From contig NC_061777.1 in the NCBI RefSeq assembly GCF_022458985.1, forward strand, positions 11,993,668 to 12,057,667: a stretch of DNA of 64,000 nucleotides, given 5' to 3'. This document shows, piece after piece, positions 10,636-33,013 of this stretch (the first letter of the stretch is position 1; each line of letters begins with the position of its first letter). The position numbers were made by a program, and so were the translations under genes. Origin of the DNA: Mugil cephalus (taxonomy: Eukaryota; Chordata; Actinopteri; Mugiliformes; Mugilidae). The notes beneath the pieces were generated by a model. The model did not search any database and had not been told where the DNA came from. It saw only the letters and a list, made by a program, of their open reading frames with translations.

Positions 10636-13164
10636 TTCATGCTAGGAAAATTGATCCTGAACATGAAAACGATAATGTGATAATGGTGCTATAACGTGTC
10701 TAATTGAGATAAATAAACAGACAGACAGTCCAATGACATTAGTGTTATTGTTAAATTCTCTGTAGGCTTAACTGTAAGGGGACTGATTGTATTTTTTTTA
10801 ATTTGTTATAACAAAAGCTTCCACTAGATGGAGTCAGTGAAGTATTACATGGCTCAGTAGAAACCAGATGAAGATGATTTTAGTTCTTTTAAGAAAAACA
10901 GTGCGATGATTTGAGAACATGTTAATGTTTATGCTCATGAGTAATTTCAACTACAAAAACATCAATATGTAGCTGAATTTATGATGATGATGATGGTTTC
11001 TGTGATGATTCCTCTGACGTTACGGTCTCAGAACATTAATCCAGTCTTATTACAATTCATTCACTACAAGAATACCACTTGTTCATCTCAGAGACAGTTT
11101 TCGACTACAGTGACCTTTGATGATCGTCTCTCCTTCACACTGTTGTCTTCTCTTGTTTATACTATTGTTTCCAATCTCTTTAATCATTTTTTTAAGAGCT
11201 AGGCCTGAAGGGTGTCATATTTTAATCTGAGACAATCTCAAACACATCTTTAACAAAGACCCGCTCAGGTTTCTGGTCACTCCCCTTGGCAACACAGGAC
11301 GTAAATTATTTTGGAAACTGAAATTTATCATAGTGAGAATTTCAGTCAAGCAGATTTAGCTTTTATTTTTCAATTGCGTTTGAGCATTTTGTACAGATCT
11401 GAACTCAGTCCTTCTAAAATGCTTATTACATGCAAATGCGAATCTCATTTGTTAATTTCAGGATGCAATTGAATTAGTTAAGTGACAAATTGTGCAGTTT
11501 TTTGTGTGTAAGCAGCTCATAGGTTAGACAGACACTCCCTGGACATTGGGTGTTGTTGAGGGACTGTCGGGCCTTCTGGTATTTATGGAGATATATGGTT
11601 TTATTTGGGTATTTCCAGTCTCAAACTGAAACTGGAAATATTGGAATTGTTTATCGGAAATGACTGGCACATACTAATTAGTATGACACAATCTGTATTT
11701 TTAATGCCACCCTAAAACATGTCATAAGTCACGGACACATGAGCGCTCACAAGCTGCGACTTTTGCCCTCCTTTCCCATATGACTGAGCAAAACATCAAA
11801 CTTTGGACATGTCATGATCACATAGAGTTGATGTCATGATGTTGAGAAAAGTCATTAATACATTTCATTATGAGATAATGACAAAAAAAAAAAGGCACGT
11901 TGACTGATTCATTAACTATTACTGCTTATCATTGCAGGGTTAGGTTTTCTCCAGGAGCTCTGGCTTCTTCCCAAAGTTTTCAAATGCACTTTAAAATAAA
12001 GTATTTACATTATTGTGGTTAGGAATTCCTTCATCTGTAATCATCACTTGCAACGGTTATGCGTGGGACTAACTTTAAATACTGCTGTTGACATTGTTAT
12101 AAATTGATTTCTTTCTGAATAATCTAAAAGATTTCTGTGGTTTTGGTGGATGACATCAATGGCAGAGAGGGAAAGTTCATTTTCCTGTTTTGTGAACCCA
12201 GTGTGCTATTCTTCTAATCATTCTTTTGGCACCTTTAAACACTCTCCAAGTATCCCCATGCGTCCAGCATCTTCTGCCCCCTGGCTGCATCAGTACGCCT
12301 CTACTCCGCATCCAGACGACAGGCTACTGGGACCACGTCCAGGGTGGCCTCATTCAGTCCAGTGAGAAACGCTGTGTGAACAGCCTCATCTCCCATCGTG
12401 CTCATTGAAGACCTATGAGTGCGCTGAGACCCCTGGGTTTGAAGTCTGTAACATCTGATCCATGGGAAACCCTTGTGCACAATGATGCCGGCGAACAATG
12501 TGGCCCCAGTACTGTGTGTCCCTAGAGGGCCACTGTAGACTGCAGATCTTATAACCTGTCCTGGATACATCACCCTCCTGGGATTGGACTACTCCCATCT
12601 AAACCTACTGGCCTGGTAGTGCAGCCAGGGCCAGGTTGAGTTACACGCACTCGCCGGTGCTGAGACTGAGGGCAGGGTTTGTGTCTAAAATGTGTTTGAG
12701 AGAGGGACAGTTTGTGCATCCGTGACCAGGTCTGTCTTAATAAGTCAATAAGTTGCTGGTGACACCCACGTTTTCTTCATCTCCTTCTTCATCTGCCTCT
12801 TACCCGTGTTTAAGTAACTGCATGAGGGGAATCCCGCGCCATCACTGTTTCCTCATTCAGTTCGCATTTTCCTTTCAGAACATTTTTCCCGGCGTGTTGG
12901 ATCCTCTGCTTTACTATAACCAGAGCATGTGACGCTGATAAAAACACATCGCTCCTACAGTCAACAATAGATCCTCAGATCTATTGCCAGGATGAAGCAT
13001 AAACACAGTTCGTTCCACATTCCTTCAATAATCTGTTTAACAAAACTGCGACCAGGCTACTAGCCGAAGCATCTGAGGTCTTCAAAGAGACGATGAGAAG
13101 TTGCTCTTTAGAGACGGTGACAGAAATCTAACTGAGGCAAAAGAAAGAAAAAAAAGAGGAAAAC

Positions 13165-13262
13165 TAATTAGAGGAAAACTAATTGTGAATTTCTCAAGAG
13201 ATGAATAGAGTTGAATAAAGTATCTATCTAATCTAATCTAATCTAATCTAATCTAATGTAAT
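13165..13262 (+). repeat. LINE-like 3' tail ending in (TCTAA)n
   Basis: GAATAAAGTATCTATCTAAT followed by repeated TCTAA units is the usual 3' end of several fish non-LTR retrotransposons. A related tail in the opposite orientation lies at 57987-58062. No coding part remains. Confidence 0.55.
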
Positions 13263-16200
13263 CATCTAATAAAAGTCCCCAAACCACCACTGCAGAGAAA
13301 GCAATCTGTTACAAGTAAACCTTCTGGACTCAAAGTGTTACAAGTATGGAAACGCAATCAGGAAAATGTATCGAACTTTTCCAAAACATATCCTCCGTGT
13401 GATAATTTTTTTGCTTTTAAATATTGCAAGATTAGATTATTAATTAACATTAATGGAAAAGCAGGACTTTACTGATGATGTTGACATAAACCTCATTTGG
13501 ACCGATTTAGCATCCAGCAGCAATTAAATATTATTTTCATTAGGGGTGAACGCTGGTGGTGGTGAATGTGATGTTGCACTGATTTACTGTTACTCCTTGA
13601 GACTTGGCTTTACTTCCTCCCACTGTCCAAAGACAGGCTCGTTAGCTTAACTGGTGATTCCAAATTGACCCCAAGTGTGAGCCTGAACAGTTTATCTCTG
13701 TATTAGCCCTTGGATTTCAAGCTTTTACTTTAGGGTTTGCACAGAGAAATAAACCCTCGATAAATGTAAAACTTTCAGTGACAGTGAATGAAGTACGGCG
13801 CAAATGTTAACACAGGCGTACACACAAGGCGTTGTATTTGCAGTGTGGAGTCGGTGCCAATTGGCGAGTGTCGTCTGTTTATTGTTTCTCTGTGTTTTTT
13901 GGCAGGATCCCTAAATCTTGTTGCCTTTCTTCCGTCTGCATGTTCTATTCTTCTTCGGCCCCATCAGCCGACCTCTTGCTTTTCTCTCTGAACACAAAGG
14001 AGTCTGTTGTCTGTTGTCTTTGTTGTTGCACCGGCCTCTGGCCTGTGGTGAAGCACCGACATGTTCACATTTGTCATTTCAGAGAAACACGGACGCACAC
14101 GGAGAAATGTCCAGTGTGGACCGAATTAAATGACACAGAGAGTAAGAGAAGTTAATGACGTACTTTTGCTCACGATTGAAAAGAAATCCATTCTGCAGTG
14201 CCCCATTCAGTCAAAATAAGTATCCCTATAGAGGAGGGAGTTGCATTATCGGTTGTAACTCCTCAGCTTTAGATGCTCACACTGTGTACACCTTTTCACA
14301 TGTTTGCAATTTTCATGAAGATGATAATTAGGGCAACATGGTACCAGGAGTCACTTTAACAAATTAATACATAATCCAAACCATACACCAAAGCGGCCAC
14401 ATTTCTTTTTACACATTTTATCGACACTGTCATTCAGTCCATAGTCACACTTTTGAGGTTGTGGCATTGAACACATCATCATGACGTACTGCATTTCTAA
14501 CGCTGAAACTCACCAGCTCTTATTGTGTTCCTTGCTTGTGCCATTTTATTTAGTTCATAGGCATCAATCCCATATTTTTAATAAGCTGCGATGTCTGGTG
14601 TCCGCCGCATGTTGCAGCCCACAAGCCAGGTTGTAACAATACGGTTGTCGTGTCAACAAAAGCCGAAAATATATCTAATCTTCCTGGAGGTTAATGTGAT
14701 TACACTGAACACATCAAAGAAACTAGCACTGCTACCCCAGAGACTGGTGCCCTCATGTTTGGTCACTCGGCTTAATTCGGCTTCCTGCCGGAGTACAAAG
14801 ACATGCATGCTAGATTAATTGATTAATTAATTCCCGAATTGACCGCGCGCGCACATGCGAGTGTGAATGCGTTGTCTCTCCTTGTTAAACCTGCTCCCTG
14901 TCCACATGTGTACGTGCGTCGCTGAGTCTCAGTTGTTGCACAATAATTACTAACTCCACTTGTAGTTGCACTTTTTTTTTTTCCTCATTGTGGATGCTAA
15001 TGCTGGAAACCCTGGAGACTTCCTGGGGAGTTCAATCTGAGGTCACACAGATATGTGGCCATGAGCTGGGACTGAACCACCACCCTGAAATTAATAGATG
15101 ACATCACCTAAAAGATGAAAAAATTTGGAAGATTCCATTTAAAAGCAGCGACGTAAAGTTGGAGACATTTTGTTTTTGGACACGTTCCTCTTTGTATTTC
15201 TGCTTAAATATTTCACATCGTCACAAACATTTTATGAAGAAAAAAATAGGTGAAAAATATTTTATTCCAACGTTGCAGGCAACAGTGTTTATATATAGAG
15301 TGAGAGAGAATTTCTGAAATTTATGTTTTTTGCACGATGTTTGCTGAAACAGTTTTATGATAACCAAACTGCAAGCAAAAACAAACTGCTATAAGATATA
15401 TTCAGCACTTGTTTCTCCAGTGACCTCACCCGCTAAGAACACCCCACTTCCCCAGTAAGTGCACAGAAAAAGCAATATATTTAATATTCTAATTTCAAAA
15501 CATTACTGGAAATCTACTGACTTCCTTCTCCATAATAACGTCACCACCTCAGCTGAAATGCAGCTCAACATTATGACAACACGTTTAAAAAAAGGCTTGT
15601 TGGGCCACCACAGCGTCTTAGCAGTATTAATATAGGAGAATTAACCGTGCTGACACAAGACAGTCACTCTCCTAAGTCTGTGAGTCAGTGTGAAGTATGT
15701 GCAGAGAAACTGTTCAGTGTTTCTGAGGCTCAGGGGGGATGACAGGTCACAAGATCATAACACATTACAGATTCCTTCGCTGCAATACAGATGATTTGAG
15801 TGCACTATGTTTGTTCCAAGTTCATAATTGGTGACCAGCCATCACCATGGAATGATGATTTCACTGACAACTCTTGAGCTCTCCTTTGCTGTTGTGTTAG
15901 ATTGTGATGAATGGCAGCGGTTTGGCAGCTGCGTGTATTTCCTCTCTAATTGCAAACATCTTGGTGTGGGTTGTGTGCACACATGCTCGCGTATGGCAGT
16001 TTAAACGCTAGACTGTCGTTAACATCAATATGATTACCATTAGCATCGTCAAACCGTTTGCAAATCGGTCACATTTACACAGATGCTACTGGTATTTGAT
16101 CATAGCGGAGACAGAAAAGGTCACAAGTAAATAAGACTAATGTTGGCAATGAAAGAAACACATTTTTTCCATCAACCTCTTGAAGACATTTCAGTACTCG

Positions 16201-16569
16201 TCCTAGTACTCGTCCCCACCAATCATTCAAGAAATAAAAATTTTGCATTGTTTTTTTGTTTGTTTGTATTTTTGGATATATCAGGACTGAGGTACCCGAT
16301 GGTCTTCACAGATCGATTAAGTGTAATTTCACAAATTCTTGAGCCACCAGAGGAAAGCTCCTGTAGACCTCAGAGACACTGCGTCTGTGTGATTTCATCA
16401 TAGCAGTTAAAAACACTTTCAGCCCTTGATAGAAAACTTTCGAATGCTTCCACGCGGGACCTTCTCACATAAAAAGTATGAAACTATAAAATGTATCTCT
16501 ACACAAACAGAAGAAAAGGTTCATGACAAAGTCTGTGGTTCTCTCTGTCATTAAATAAAACACAACTTG

Positions 16570-17003
16570 TGGAAGTAAATAACACTGACCATCTTGCGAC
16601 AATTCAGTGTTCTGCTGGGAAACATGTGGACCTGTCATTCATTCATATGGATGTTACGTATACATGTGCCACCCACGTAGACCAGACCAGGCACCCCCAC
16701 CCCAATAGCAATGACACTCCTTGATGGCAGCAGTCTTCTCCAGCAGGAAGCAGCCTGACACAGACACACACACAAAAACAGTTTAGACATGAAACTAAAA
16801 AGCAGCACAAGATGTTGTCCTGATCTCTAAATTCACTAGATCCCAAACTGATTAAGTATCTGCGGGATGATCCACAGAGTCCCCTCCCCTCAACTCATAG
16901 GACCTGTTTCTAGACGCCACAGGACAAAATCAGAAGGCCCATGTCCATTCTCTGAAGAGTCACAACTGTGGTCATAATGTTGTGCCTGATCGGCATATAT
17001 TAC
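16570..17003 (+). mobile_element. Internally deleted Tc1-like transposon (copy 3)
   Basis: It contains AAGTAAATAACACTGACC, GATGGCAGCAGTC, AGATCCCAAACTGATTAAG and GGGATGATCCACAGAG, and ends in TGGTCATAATGTTGTGCCTG then ATCGGCATAT. The order and the internal deletion match the copy at 2333-2730; the 3' part matches the copy at 10442-10635. The left terminal repeat is lost. Confidence 0.8.
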
Positions 17004-17345
17004 TGCTGAAATTTGGTCCTTTTGAATTACACAAACCAAACGTTGGAATGATCTGCTGCTCTTATCTCCGTTTGTCAGCCAGTCCAAACTTGGTAGACTT
17101 ACATAACTGAGCAAGAGGTAAAGTGTTTTTTCATGGCCATTTTGAGTGAACCCAGCTTTAACTTTACGTGGATTATTTGATTTTATCAAGGACGTGTCGC
17201 TGATAAGGTGTGCGTATGCGTGGATATGTGCACATGTGTGTGATGACATTTCACAACATCTCTGCCCTCCGTGGATTCCCCTGTTATGAGTCAGAGAGGA
17301 TGCCTTGAGCTCTGCCTCCTCTTTCCTCTAGTTCCTGTAGTCCTG

Positions 17346-17760
17346 TTACTTTTTTTTTTTTTTTTTTATCTGAGACACATTCGCCCACACATTCCTGTAA
17401 ACCCGAATCCTATCGCACATGCCAAACTGTGAATTCTTGAAATCTGGCGCCAAAATGAATTTCTTGGCCATAACTTCTTTACCACTGTGTCTGCTGTGGA
17501 AAACCCTCATTATGTTTAAGGTCAAATTCATACCGCAAACTGTCACATCGCCACAGCAGATAAATTGTCCAAAAAGAAAACGTCCAACATGCTTCACTAT
17601 TTGCGCACATTGTCCCTCTGCTACCCAGAAGCTGAGCACCAGTTGCACCACTGGCACTTCACAAATATTTGTCGTATCTGTTTGGCAGAACGAACTTAAA
17701 ACTCCACGTATTCTGATGAATAAAAGATGACCAAGTGGACCACGGTGCAAATGTGCAGTG
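17346..17760 (-). other. Possible retro-inserted sequence with poly(A) tail
   Basis: On the minus strand about 400 bp of open sequence (134 codons) ends in a pure A tract of about 18 bases at 17368-17351. A tail on one side suggests insertion of a reverse-transcribed RNA. I see no clear target-site duplication and do not recognise the encoded sequence. Confidence 0.25.
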
Positions 17761-18289
17761 CTCTAAAACGCAAACCAAAGAAACAAGTCTTAACACGTGA
17801 ATGTGTCTGTTGGAAATGTGGCAACAACAAAAGTATGAATGAGGAATCCACTTCCATAAGTTTCTTTAGAATTTTTATTTCTCTGTTGACTCATTCTCTG
17901 CAGGAATCCCCAATCAGGCTGAACTTATCAAGCGTGAAAACCCATTTGAAAGGAACGCTGAGACGGACAGAGGAAAACAAGAAGGTCCTTTCTCTTTTTT
18001 CTTATTCGGGAAGCTCATTATTCCTCAAGCTCCCCTCTGTCTGAAAAGCGCCCCCTCCTCTACCTTACTTCACTTTTTTGGTTCCCTCCTCACCACCCCT
18101 CGAGCCCACACTGTGTGAGTGACTAACTCTTGTTTTTTTGCGTGTTACGTGGCACCGCCTCCGTTCTCTCACTGGCTCTTTCATTCCCTCATCCCTGTTG
18201 CTGCTGCGGCTGCTCCCTCCTTTCCTTTCTTTTCCCCTCCCCTCCTACCGTCTTTCACTCCCTTTTTCTCCTCATTGCTGGTTGTTCAC

Positions 18290-18411
18290 GCTGACCAGCT
18301 CAAAGCCAAAGAGCTCCTCTGCCCCTCTCATACTGACCGAGCTTTAAGCCAGAACTTTCCCCTGAAGCACTGAGATATTACCCGAGAGGAAGCTATTGCT
18401 CAAATCTAAAG
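18290..18411 (+). other. slc1a3: slc1a3 candidate non-coding first exon and promoter edge
   Basis: The run ending CAAATCTAAAG is followed by donor-like GTACAG at 18412. Upstream (18190-18260) is a strong pyrimidine-rich stretch. The next exon starts at 18866 after TCTCTTTCAAG. The start of this exon is not defined by the sequence. Confidence 0.4.
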
Positions 18412-19013
18412 GTACAGAAATGTCTTCTATCTTAGTCTTTAACCCATTTGCCATGTTTTAATGTTAACATGTGTTTGTGTGCGCCTGCCTGTGTGTATTG
18501 CTCAATCTGGGAATCAGAACTGGAGCTCAATATGTACACGTGTAGTTAGAGTGAAAGTAAGAGGCAGTTTGCTGTCATTTGCAGCTGCCAGTGCAGCGCA
18601 TGTGTTCCCCACTCTGGACAGAGCATTGCAGGAGAGACACAACGTTTTGCGTGAGACAGCGTTGGTTTCTAGTAAACAGCACCCTTCTAAGACGTTGCAA
18701 CATATCTTGAAAACTGATTCCACTTTGCATATGCTGCATATTTGAACATAATAGTCACAAACCAGGATTACATGTGCATGTAAGTCGTTGTCTAACTAAA
18801 TAGTTTCGTACGCGCAAATGTCTAACGGTCACTCTCACAACATGCCTGTCTCTCTCTCTTTCAAGGCGACCGGTAATCTTTGGACCAAAGGAGAAGTGCA
18901 GCGGGGCAGGAAGGGCAGCGGAAACAAGTGAATCCCTGCATCTTTGCGAGGTTCTCGTCACAGTCGGGCGGAGGTGAAGTTTCTGCACATTTACAGCAGG
19001 ATCTGTTGCAGCC

Positions 19014-28086
<9,073 letters not shown>

Positions 28087-29549
28087 GGGCGAGATTTTTT
28101 ATTTTTTTCCCCCACACATTCTTTGCAAAGGTCTGTGAACTGCATTGGACCACGTCACAGTCCCTTTGAATTCTCAAAAACTCATCTCACAAGATTCAAA
28201 TTAAATTCATCATCAGCTAGAAAATATTTCAGCCAAGTGGATTCCACTAATACGTGAGGTTTCCCTCACAAACAGCACACCTGAAGTGGTTCGTGATTGC
28301 GTTTGTGCTGTAGCACAATATGTAAATGCCATAGGTTGGCAGCTGTTTACTATTAAGGATGAATGACAGACCCTTGGTGGTCAAAGGCTTGCATGCTTAT
28401 CTGACTTCTCCTTTATTCGGAGCTGTACAGAACTGTGATTCCTAATCTCACCCACTAGAGGCCAGTGTTGCTGTGTGTCTGAACACCGCAGCAGACCACA
28501 GCTCATACTTGCTCAGACTTGTTCTGGATTTAAAGTTGTTGCTTTTGTTTTATGTCACTGGTGTTGTATATGAAAACAATCTGGAGACAGATGAAAAGTG
28601 TTAGATATCATGCACACAGACTGAATGACCAGTTTTCCGTGGGGAATAAGGGCTATTACATACTTCTGTACTGACATTTGTGGCTTTATTTTCCATTCTA
28701 TGAGTTATAGCATCTACTTTAGGGCATGACTCTTACTTGTGTCCCTTGACTGTCCAAAGCAAATGCTACTGTTAGGCAACACAAAGATGTCAAATATCTT
28801 GGAAACTTTCCAGTGTTAAAAATAATCACACTTAAACCAAAATGAAAAAACAAAACACCAAAAACATTAAGCACATTTCTGTGCACTTGTGGATCAAATC
28901 ATACCCCCAAAAGGTGGTAATATGCAAAATACAATGCTGTTTCAGTAAGAAGACAGTAATGAAGTCCAATGGCCATTATGGGCCAGTCTTTAGGCTCACA
29001 AACTTGAGCACGGAAGTATGAACTGTTTGGCTGAAACATTCACTTACCACCATGAAAGATGTGTTGATAGAATGACACGAATGCTTTATGAATCTAACAT
29101 GAATTTCACTTGATTTAACATTGACATACGATGTAAAGTAATAGATTCCCTTTCAATCTTTTATTTTAACTAGGTGTCTGTTTTGTTTTTGAAATAATTC
29201 AATATATGTAACGCATATTTACATAGAGGTTACTTTGTATAGACGGTTCATTTGAATATAGTGTGCTTGTATAGAGAATTGTAGATAAAGTTGTTTATTA
29301 ACTGTAGAATGAGGTGGTTGCTTGTGGGCTGTAAAGATGCTGCAACCTTGTTCTTACCAAGCCTCATGACCAGACTAACGATCCCAGTAGTCCCTCTTAA
29401 AAATGCAAAATCTGACAAATTTAAAGGACCAAATGTTTATTCTTTACACATTTGAGGAAATGGAATAGTTCCTTTGTTTACAGTTGCTGGTGTCACTCTT
29501 GATATGATTGTCTCTCCCATGAGTTCACACATGCACGCACACACCCATG

Positions 29550-29595
<46 letters not shown>

Positions 29596-29638
29596 AAAAG
29601 CATTTGTAGTATATCTTGCATGAATTTTTTTAAATAAA
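28087..29638 (+). other. slc1a3: slc1a3 3' UTR with polyadenylation signal
   Basis: AT-rich sequence follows the stop TAG. A strong AATAAA at 29633-29638 followed by an A run is a plausible end, giving a 1.55 kb 3' UTR. A (CA)n run lies at 29553-29593 just before it. No other gene is seen here. Confidence 0.5.
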
Positions 29639-31084
29639 TAAAAAAAAAATGAAATCATCGTTTGTGTGTTCATTGGTGATCATCATATCTGTGATCATTA
29701 ACTATGGGTTAAAGATATACAGGATATACAGTCTATGTGTCAAGTAGATTACATCTTTTAAATACAGGTTTAACTACTACTGTGAACTTGCATGTTTGCA
29801 GACATTAGGAAGCCTTCTGGGAATTCTTCATACCTGAGATACACCCAGAAGGACTAACTGATACTAACCAACCCTGACTGGTTAGTCTCTCTTTGTTCTT
29901 TCCTGTGTTTTTTTTTAGCAGCTACCATGTCTTAAAAATGTGATGTCAAAAAATGTCATTATCTTCAAATCACCTGAAATCATCTCCCAGCAAATGGTCT
30001 CTAAATTTGGCAAAATGCAAAGATCATTTGCATGTTGACATTTTTATCGACCAACATTATTATTATTACCTTTCATCATAACATACCACTTCGTCTCATA
30101 CCTCGATTTAAAATGAATCACAAAATGTTAAAAATATACGACCCCCTGACATTTGCATGTACACAGCAGAGATGGAAAGTGCTCTGACAATATTCAAATG
30201 TGAGGTTCTCGCATTTTTCTTGATTTTATGAGACGTTTTATTTCTGTTTTAGTGTATTTTATACTGTATTTTTAACACATTTAAATTTATTTTTGCAGCT
30301 TTCATGACCAAACATAGCCATGATTTATAATACAGGGCAATCATTTGGATTTGTTTTGTTCCCACAGCAACATTTTGATGAATGATTCAATGTGCCAAAT
30401 TATAAATATCACTATACAGCATGAGTACTTTACATTACTCTACATTAAAATATAGAGTTACTTGAGAACATTAGATACCCTAGTGAAAAAAGTGCATACT
30501 AATAAATCACAATGGCACTAGATCCCCCTTCATAACCGTGTAAGAAAACTGTTAATTCAACTGTATGATTATTTTGGAGGATGCAGTTTGTGGTGCTGTC
30601 AAACTGTATTGTATTAAACGCCAAAGTGTTATGTTGTCTAGCCCACTAACTAAAACAGGATTGTCCAAATAATGGGAACATGTGTTGGTACAAGGCAAAT
30701 TACGATAGTAAGACAAACCACAGTCTCCTAAATGAAAACACAGCTCTCTCAATTATTTTAAATAAATACTTATTCCCAGAAACTTCATGAAGCTAAGATT
30801 AATTGCACAACTACTGTACATGTTTTCAATGAACTAGTGAGAGTATGTTGCTAAACTATCTTCTTCTCTTTGCAACTGAGCATTTCAAGAGGTATTATTG
30901 CTTTACAACATAACAGAATATATGTTTGTCAGAGTAATACTATTATATTTTTAAAATAGGCCGCATCTTTATTTATTTTTTAATTATTATTTCAAATGCC
31001 CAATGAAATTCACACATTCAGTATAGCTATAGGTGCAGGGTGATAGTGATCTAGTGATTCAATTACACAGCCAAAACAATTTTA
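29639..31084. other. Intergenic, AT-rich
   Basis: No supported gene, RNA gene or repeat family was seen between the slc1a3 3' end and the minisatellite. Confidence 0.6.
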
Positions 31085-31362
31085 AAAATAATTTATTTAC
31101 ATGTGCATTTATTCTGTGACACTGAGATGAGTAGCAGGCAAGCAAATCTTGTTTGTGTGTGTATTTATTGTGTGAAACCAAGATGATTAGTAGACAAGTA
31201 AAGTAAATTTTGTTTACGTGTGTATTTTCTTGTGTGAAGCTAAGATGAGTGGTAGACAAGTAAATTTAATTTGTGTGTGTGTATTTATTGTGTGAAACCA
31301 AGATGAGTAGTCGACAAGTAAACTTGGTTTGTGTGTGTGTTTACTGTGCGAAACCAGGGCGA
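31085..31362. repeat. Minisatellite, about 5 units of 56-62 bp
   Basis: Units share GTGTGTATTTATTGTGTGAA, then ACCAAGATGAGTAG and TAGACAAGTAAA. The word AGATGA (or its changed form) recurs at 31125, 31181, 31243, 31301 and about 31357. The units diverge by point changes and small indels, the last most. It lies directly upstream of the nipbl promoter. Confidence 0.85.
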
Positions 31363-31399
31363 GTGGTTTACAGTTATCGTTACAGTAAAGAGGAAATAA

Positions 31400-31889
31400 A
31401 CTTGTCTTGCAGCGCCCTCTCGCGGCCCAAAGAGGAAACGTTGCATGGCATTTTGTTTGGCGCCGATGGAGGGAGTCACTCCTGAGATCTTTGGTCAGTC
31501 AGACGGCAGAACTTCCGGTCGGCATTTTGTTCTACGAGAGGAGAGCTTCTCGATCATCGCAACAATCGTCATATTTCTCATTTACTGTCGAAATTGGCTG
31601 CGCTCCCTGTTTATGTCGGCGCAGACCGACGGAAACTTCGAAGAACGAATGTTTCCCCGCGAATGTGCGTTGAAGCCTTCACCCCCGAGTGACGGAAGAA
31701 GAACGACTCAGTCCGACCCGGATTATTGTTGATAGCTAGCAGGCTAGCTCATCGGCTAGCTAGCTGGCTGGCAAGCCAACCGAGTTCCTTCTGGAGGAGC
31801 TGCGAGAGAAGAAAGGGGGAGCTAGAGACACGGACACGGACACAAACCGAGCTAAAACATTCCCCTCCCTTTGCACGCAACATCCGAAG
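31400..31889 (+). promoter_or_regulatory. nipbl: nipbl promoter and non-coding first exon
   Basis: A CpG-rich stretch. An ETS-family core ACTTCCGG lies at 31511-31518. GCTAGC-rich sequence follows at 31732-31770. Exon 1 ends CATCCGAAG before donor GTAAAT at 31890. Transcription start is not defined; several short ATG frames lie upstream. Confidence 0.6.
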
Positions 31890-32439
31890 GTAAATACAAT
31901 CGCGCACCTTTCCTCGCGATTCCAACTTTTTAAATTGCATTTGTTAGCAGCAGCAGCGATAAATGTTCTGCTGCTAGACCACCTACGGCGTCGTTAATCG
32001 TGGACCGGGAGGTAACGGAAGCTAGCGGGCTAGCCGGAGAAGCTAGCTAGGTGTGTTTTTGCTCCGCCGAGGCTCACGGCCTCGACTGGATGTCATTTAT
32101 CGAGCCCGAGGATTGGGCCACGGAATTGGAGTCCGTGTTGCTGCTGTTGCTGTTGTTGTTGTTGCCTTTTCATTTTACTCTCCAACATGTCGGTTTGTTT
32201 TTTGTTTTTTTCCTCGAGCTGAATAGAAATTGGCTAAAATTCATTAACCCCCCGACTAGCGCTTCCTTGTATTATTTGAATAGTCTTCCTTTTATTTGAA
32301 TGAGGGGCTTCGTTAGAGGCAAACCAACAACACTAATAGCTTAGTTAGCCTCACTAGCCAGCTATTTAAAAATACGACTATTGTTGTTAGGGATTGATAG
32401 GCTGCTGGTGTTAGTGGTTTTAGCAGCTATGGTAACAGC

Positions 32440-32560
32440 ACTATTTGTGCTACACGCACTTACTGCTTATTGCACTTCTGGTTCGATGCTAAACTGCATT
32501 TCGCTGCTCTGTACCTGTGCATGTGTAATGCCAATAAAGTTGAATCTAATCTAAACTTGC
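32440..32560 (+). repeat. Non-LTR retrotransposon 3' tail
   Basis: CTGTACCTGTGCATGTGTAA followed by TGCCAATAAAGTTGAATCTA and ATCTAA matches the familiar fish element ending in AATAAAGTTGAATCTAATC repeats. Only the 3' end remains, in nipbl intron 1. Confidence 0.55.
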
Positions 32561-32987
32561 TTCGCCGCTGGTACGAAAAAAGATGCAGGCAGTCAACTTC
32601 TTGGCAGCGTAACATTCACGGTTTTGTTCGTACGCATCGGGCTGCAGCTCGCGCTTAAACGTAAACATTGGGATGGACGCTAATGTCACTTGGCTAACAT
32701 TTTTGGTTAATTGTAAGTGCTTTCTGAGCTCTTGCGTTGTGTTTTTTTTATTTTCTTATTTATTTTTTTTGTTTATTGGAGCTCCTGGCTGGGGTCGCGG
32801 TCTTGTTTTGAAGTGTCTGCGCTTCGGCCGTAGCTACTTTACTGTTTGACTTTGAGGGACACGCGCGTGCTGTTGGATATTATTTCATGTTTTATATTCT
32901 TGGCTACAAAAGAAAAACGCGGTGCAGTTGTGTTGTCTGCAGCGAGCCGGTTTGCAGAGTGCATACAGCGGCTTGTGGAGGATGCAG

Positions 32988-33013
32988 CCCCCCCCTCCCT
33001 CCCTCCCTCCTCG
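32988..33013 (-). repeat. C-run/CCCT repeat, quadruplex motif on the minus strand
   Basis: A C-run followed by five CCCT-like units gives repeated GGGA on the minus strand, which fits the quadruplex rule. It lies 1.1 kb downstream of nipbl exon 1, in the first intron. Confidence 0.6.

Larger units (their letters stand above)
10341..18289. other. Intergenic region between the small gene and slc1a3
   Basis: No supported gene. It contains two Tc1-like fragments (10442-10635, 16570-17003), a LINE-type 3' tail with TCTAA repeats (13165-13262), a short inverted repeat (ten-base arms at 11610-11619 and 11631-11640) and a possible retro-inserted stretch near 17350-17750. Open frames at 12150-12573 and 13788-14155 show no splice or domain support. 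The human neighbours SKP2, NADK2 and RANBP3L were not seen here. Confidence 0.6.

Noticed and set aside
12150-12598. Open frames on both strands (71-90 codons)
   Set aside because: No splice sites, domain or recognisable similarity supports a gene; overlapping open frames on opposite strands argue for chance.
31085-31362. Regularly spaced repeats considered as a CRISPR array
   Set aside because: The whole unit repeats with divergence and there are no unique spacers; the host is a vertebrate. It is a minisatellite.
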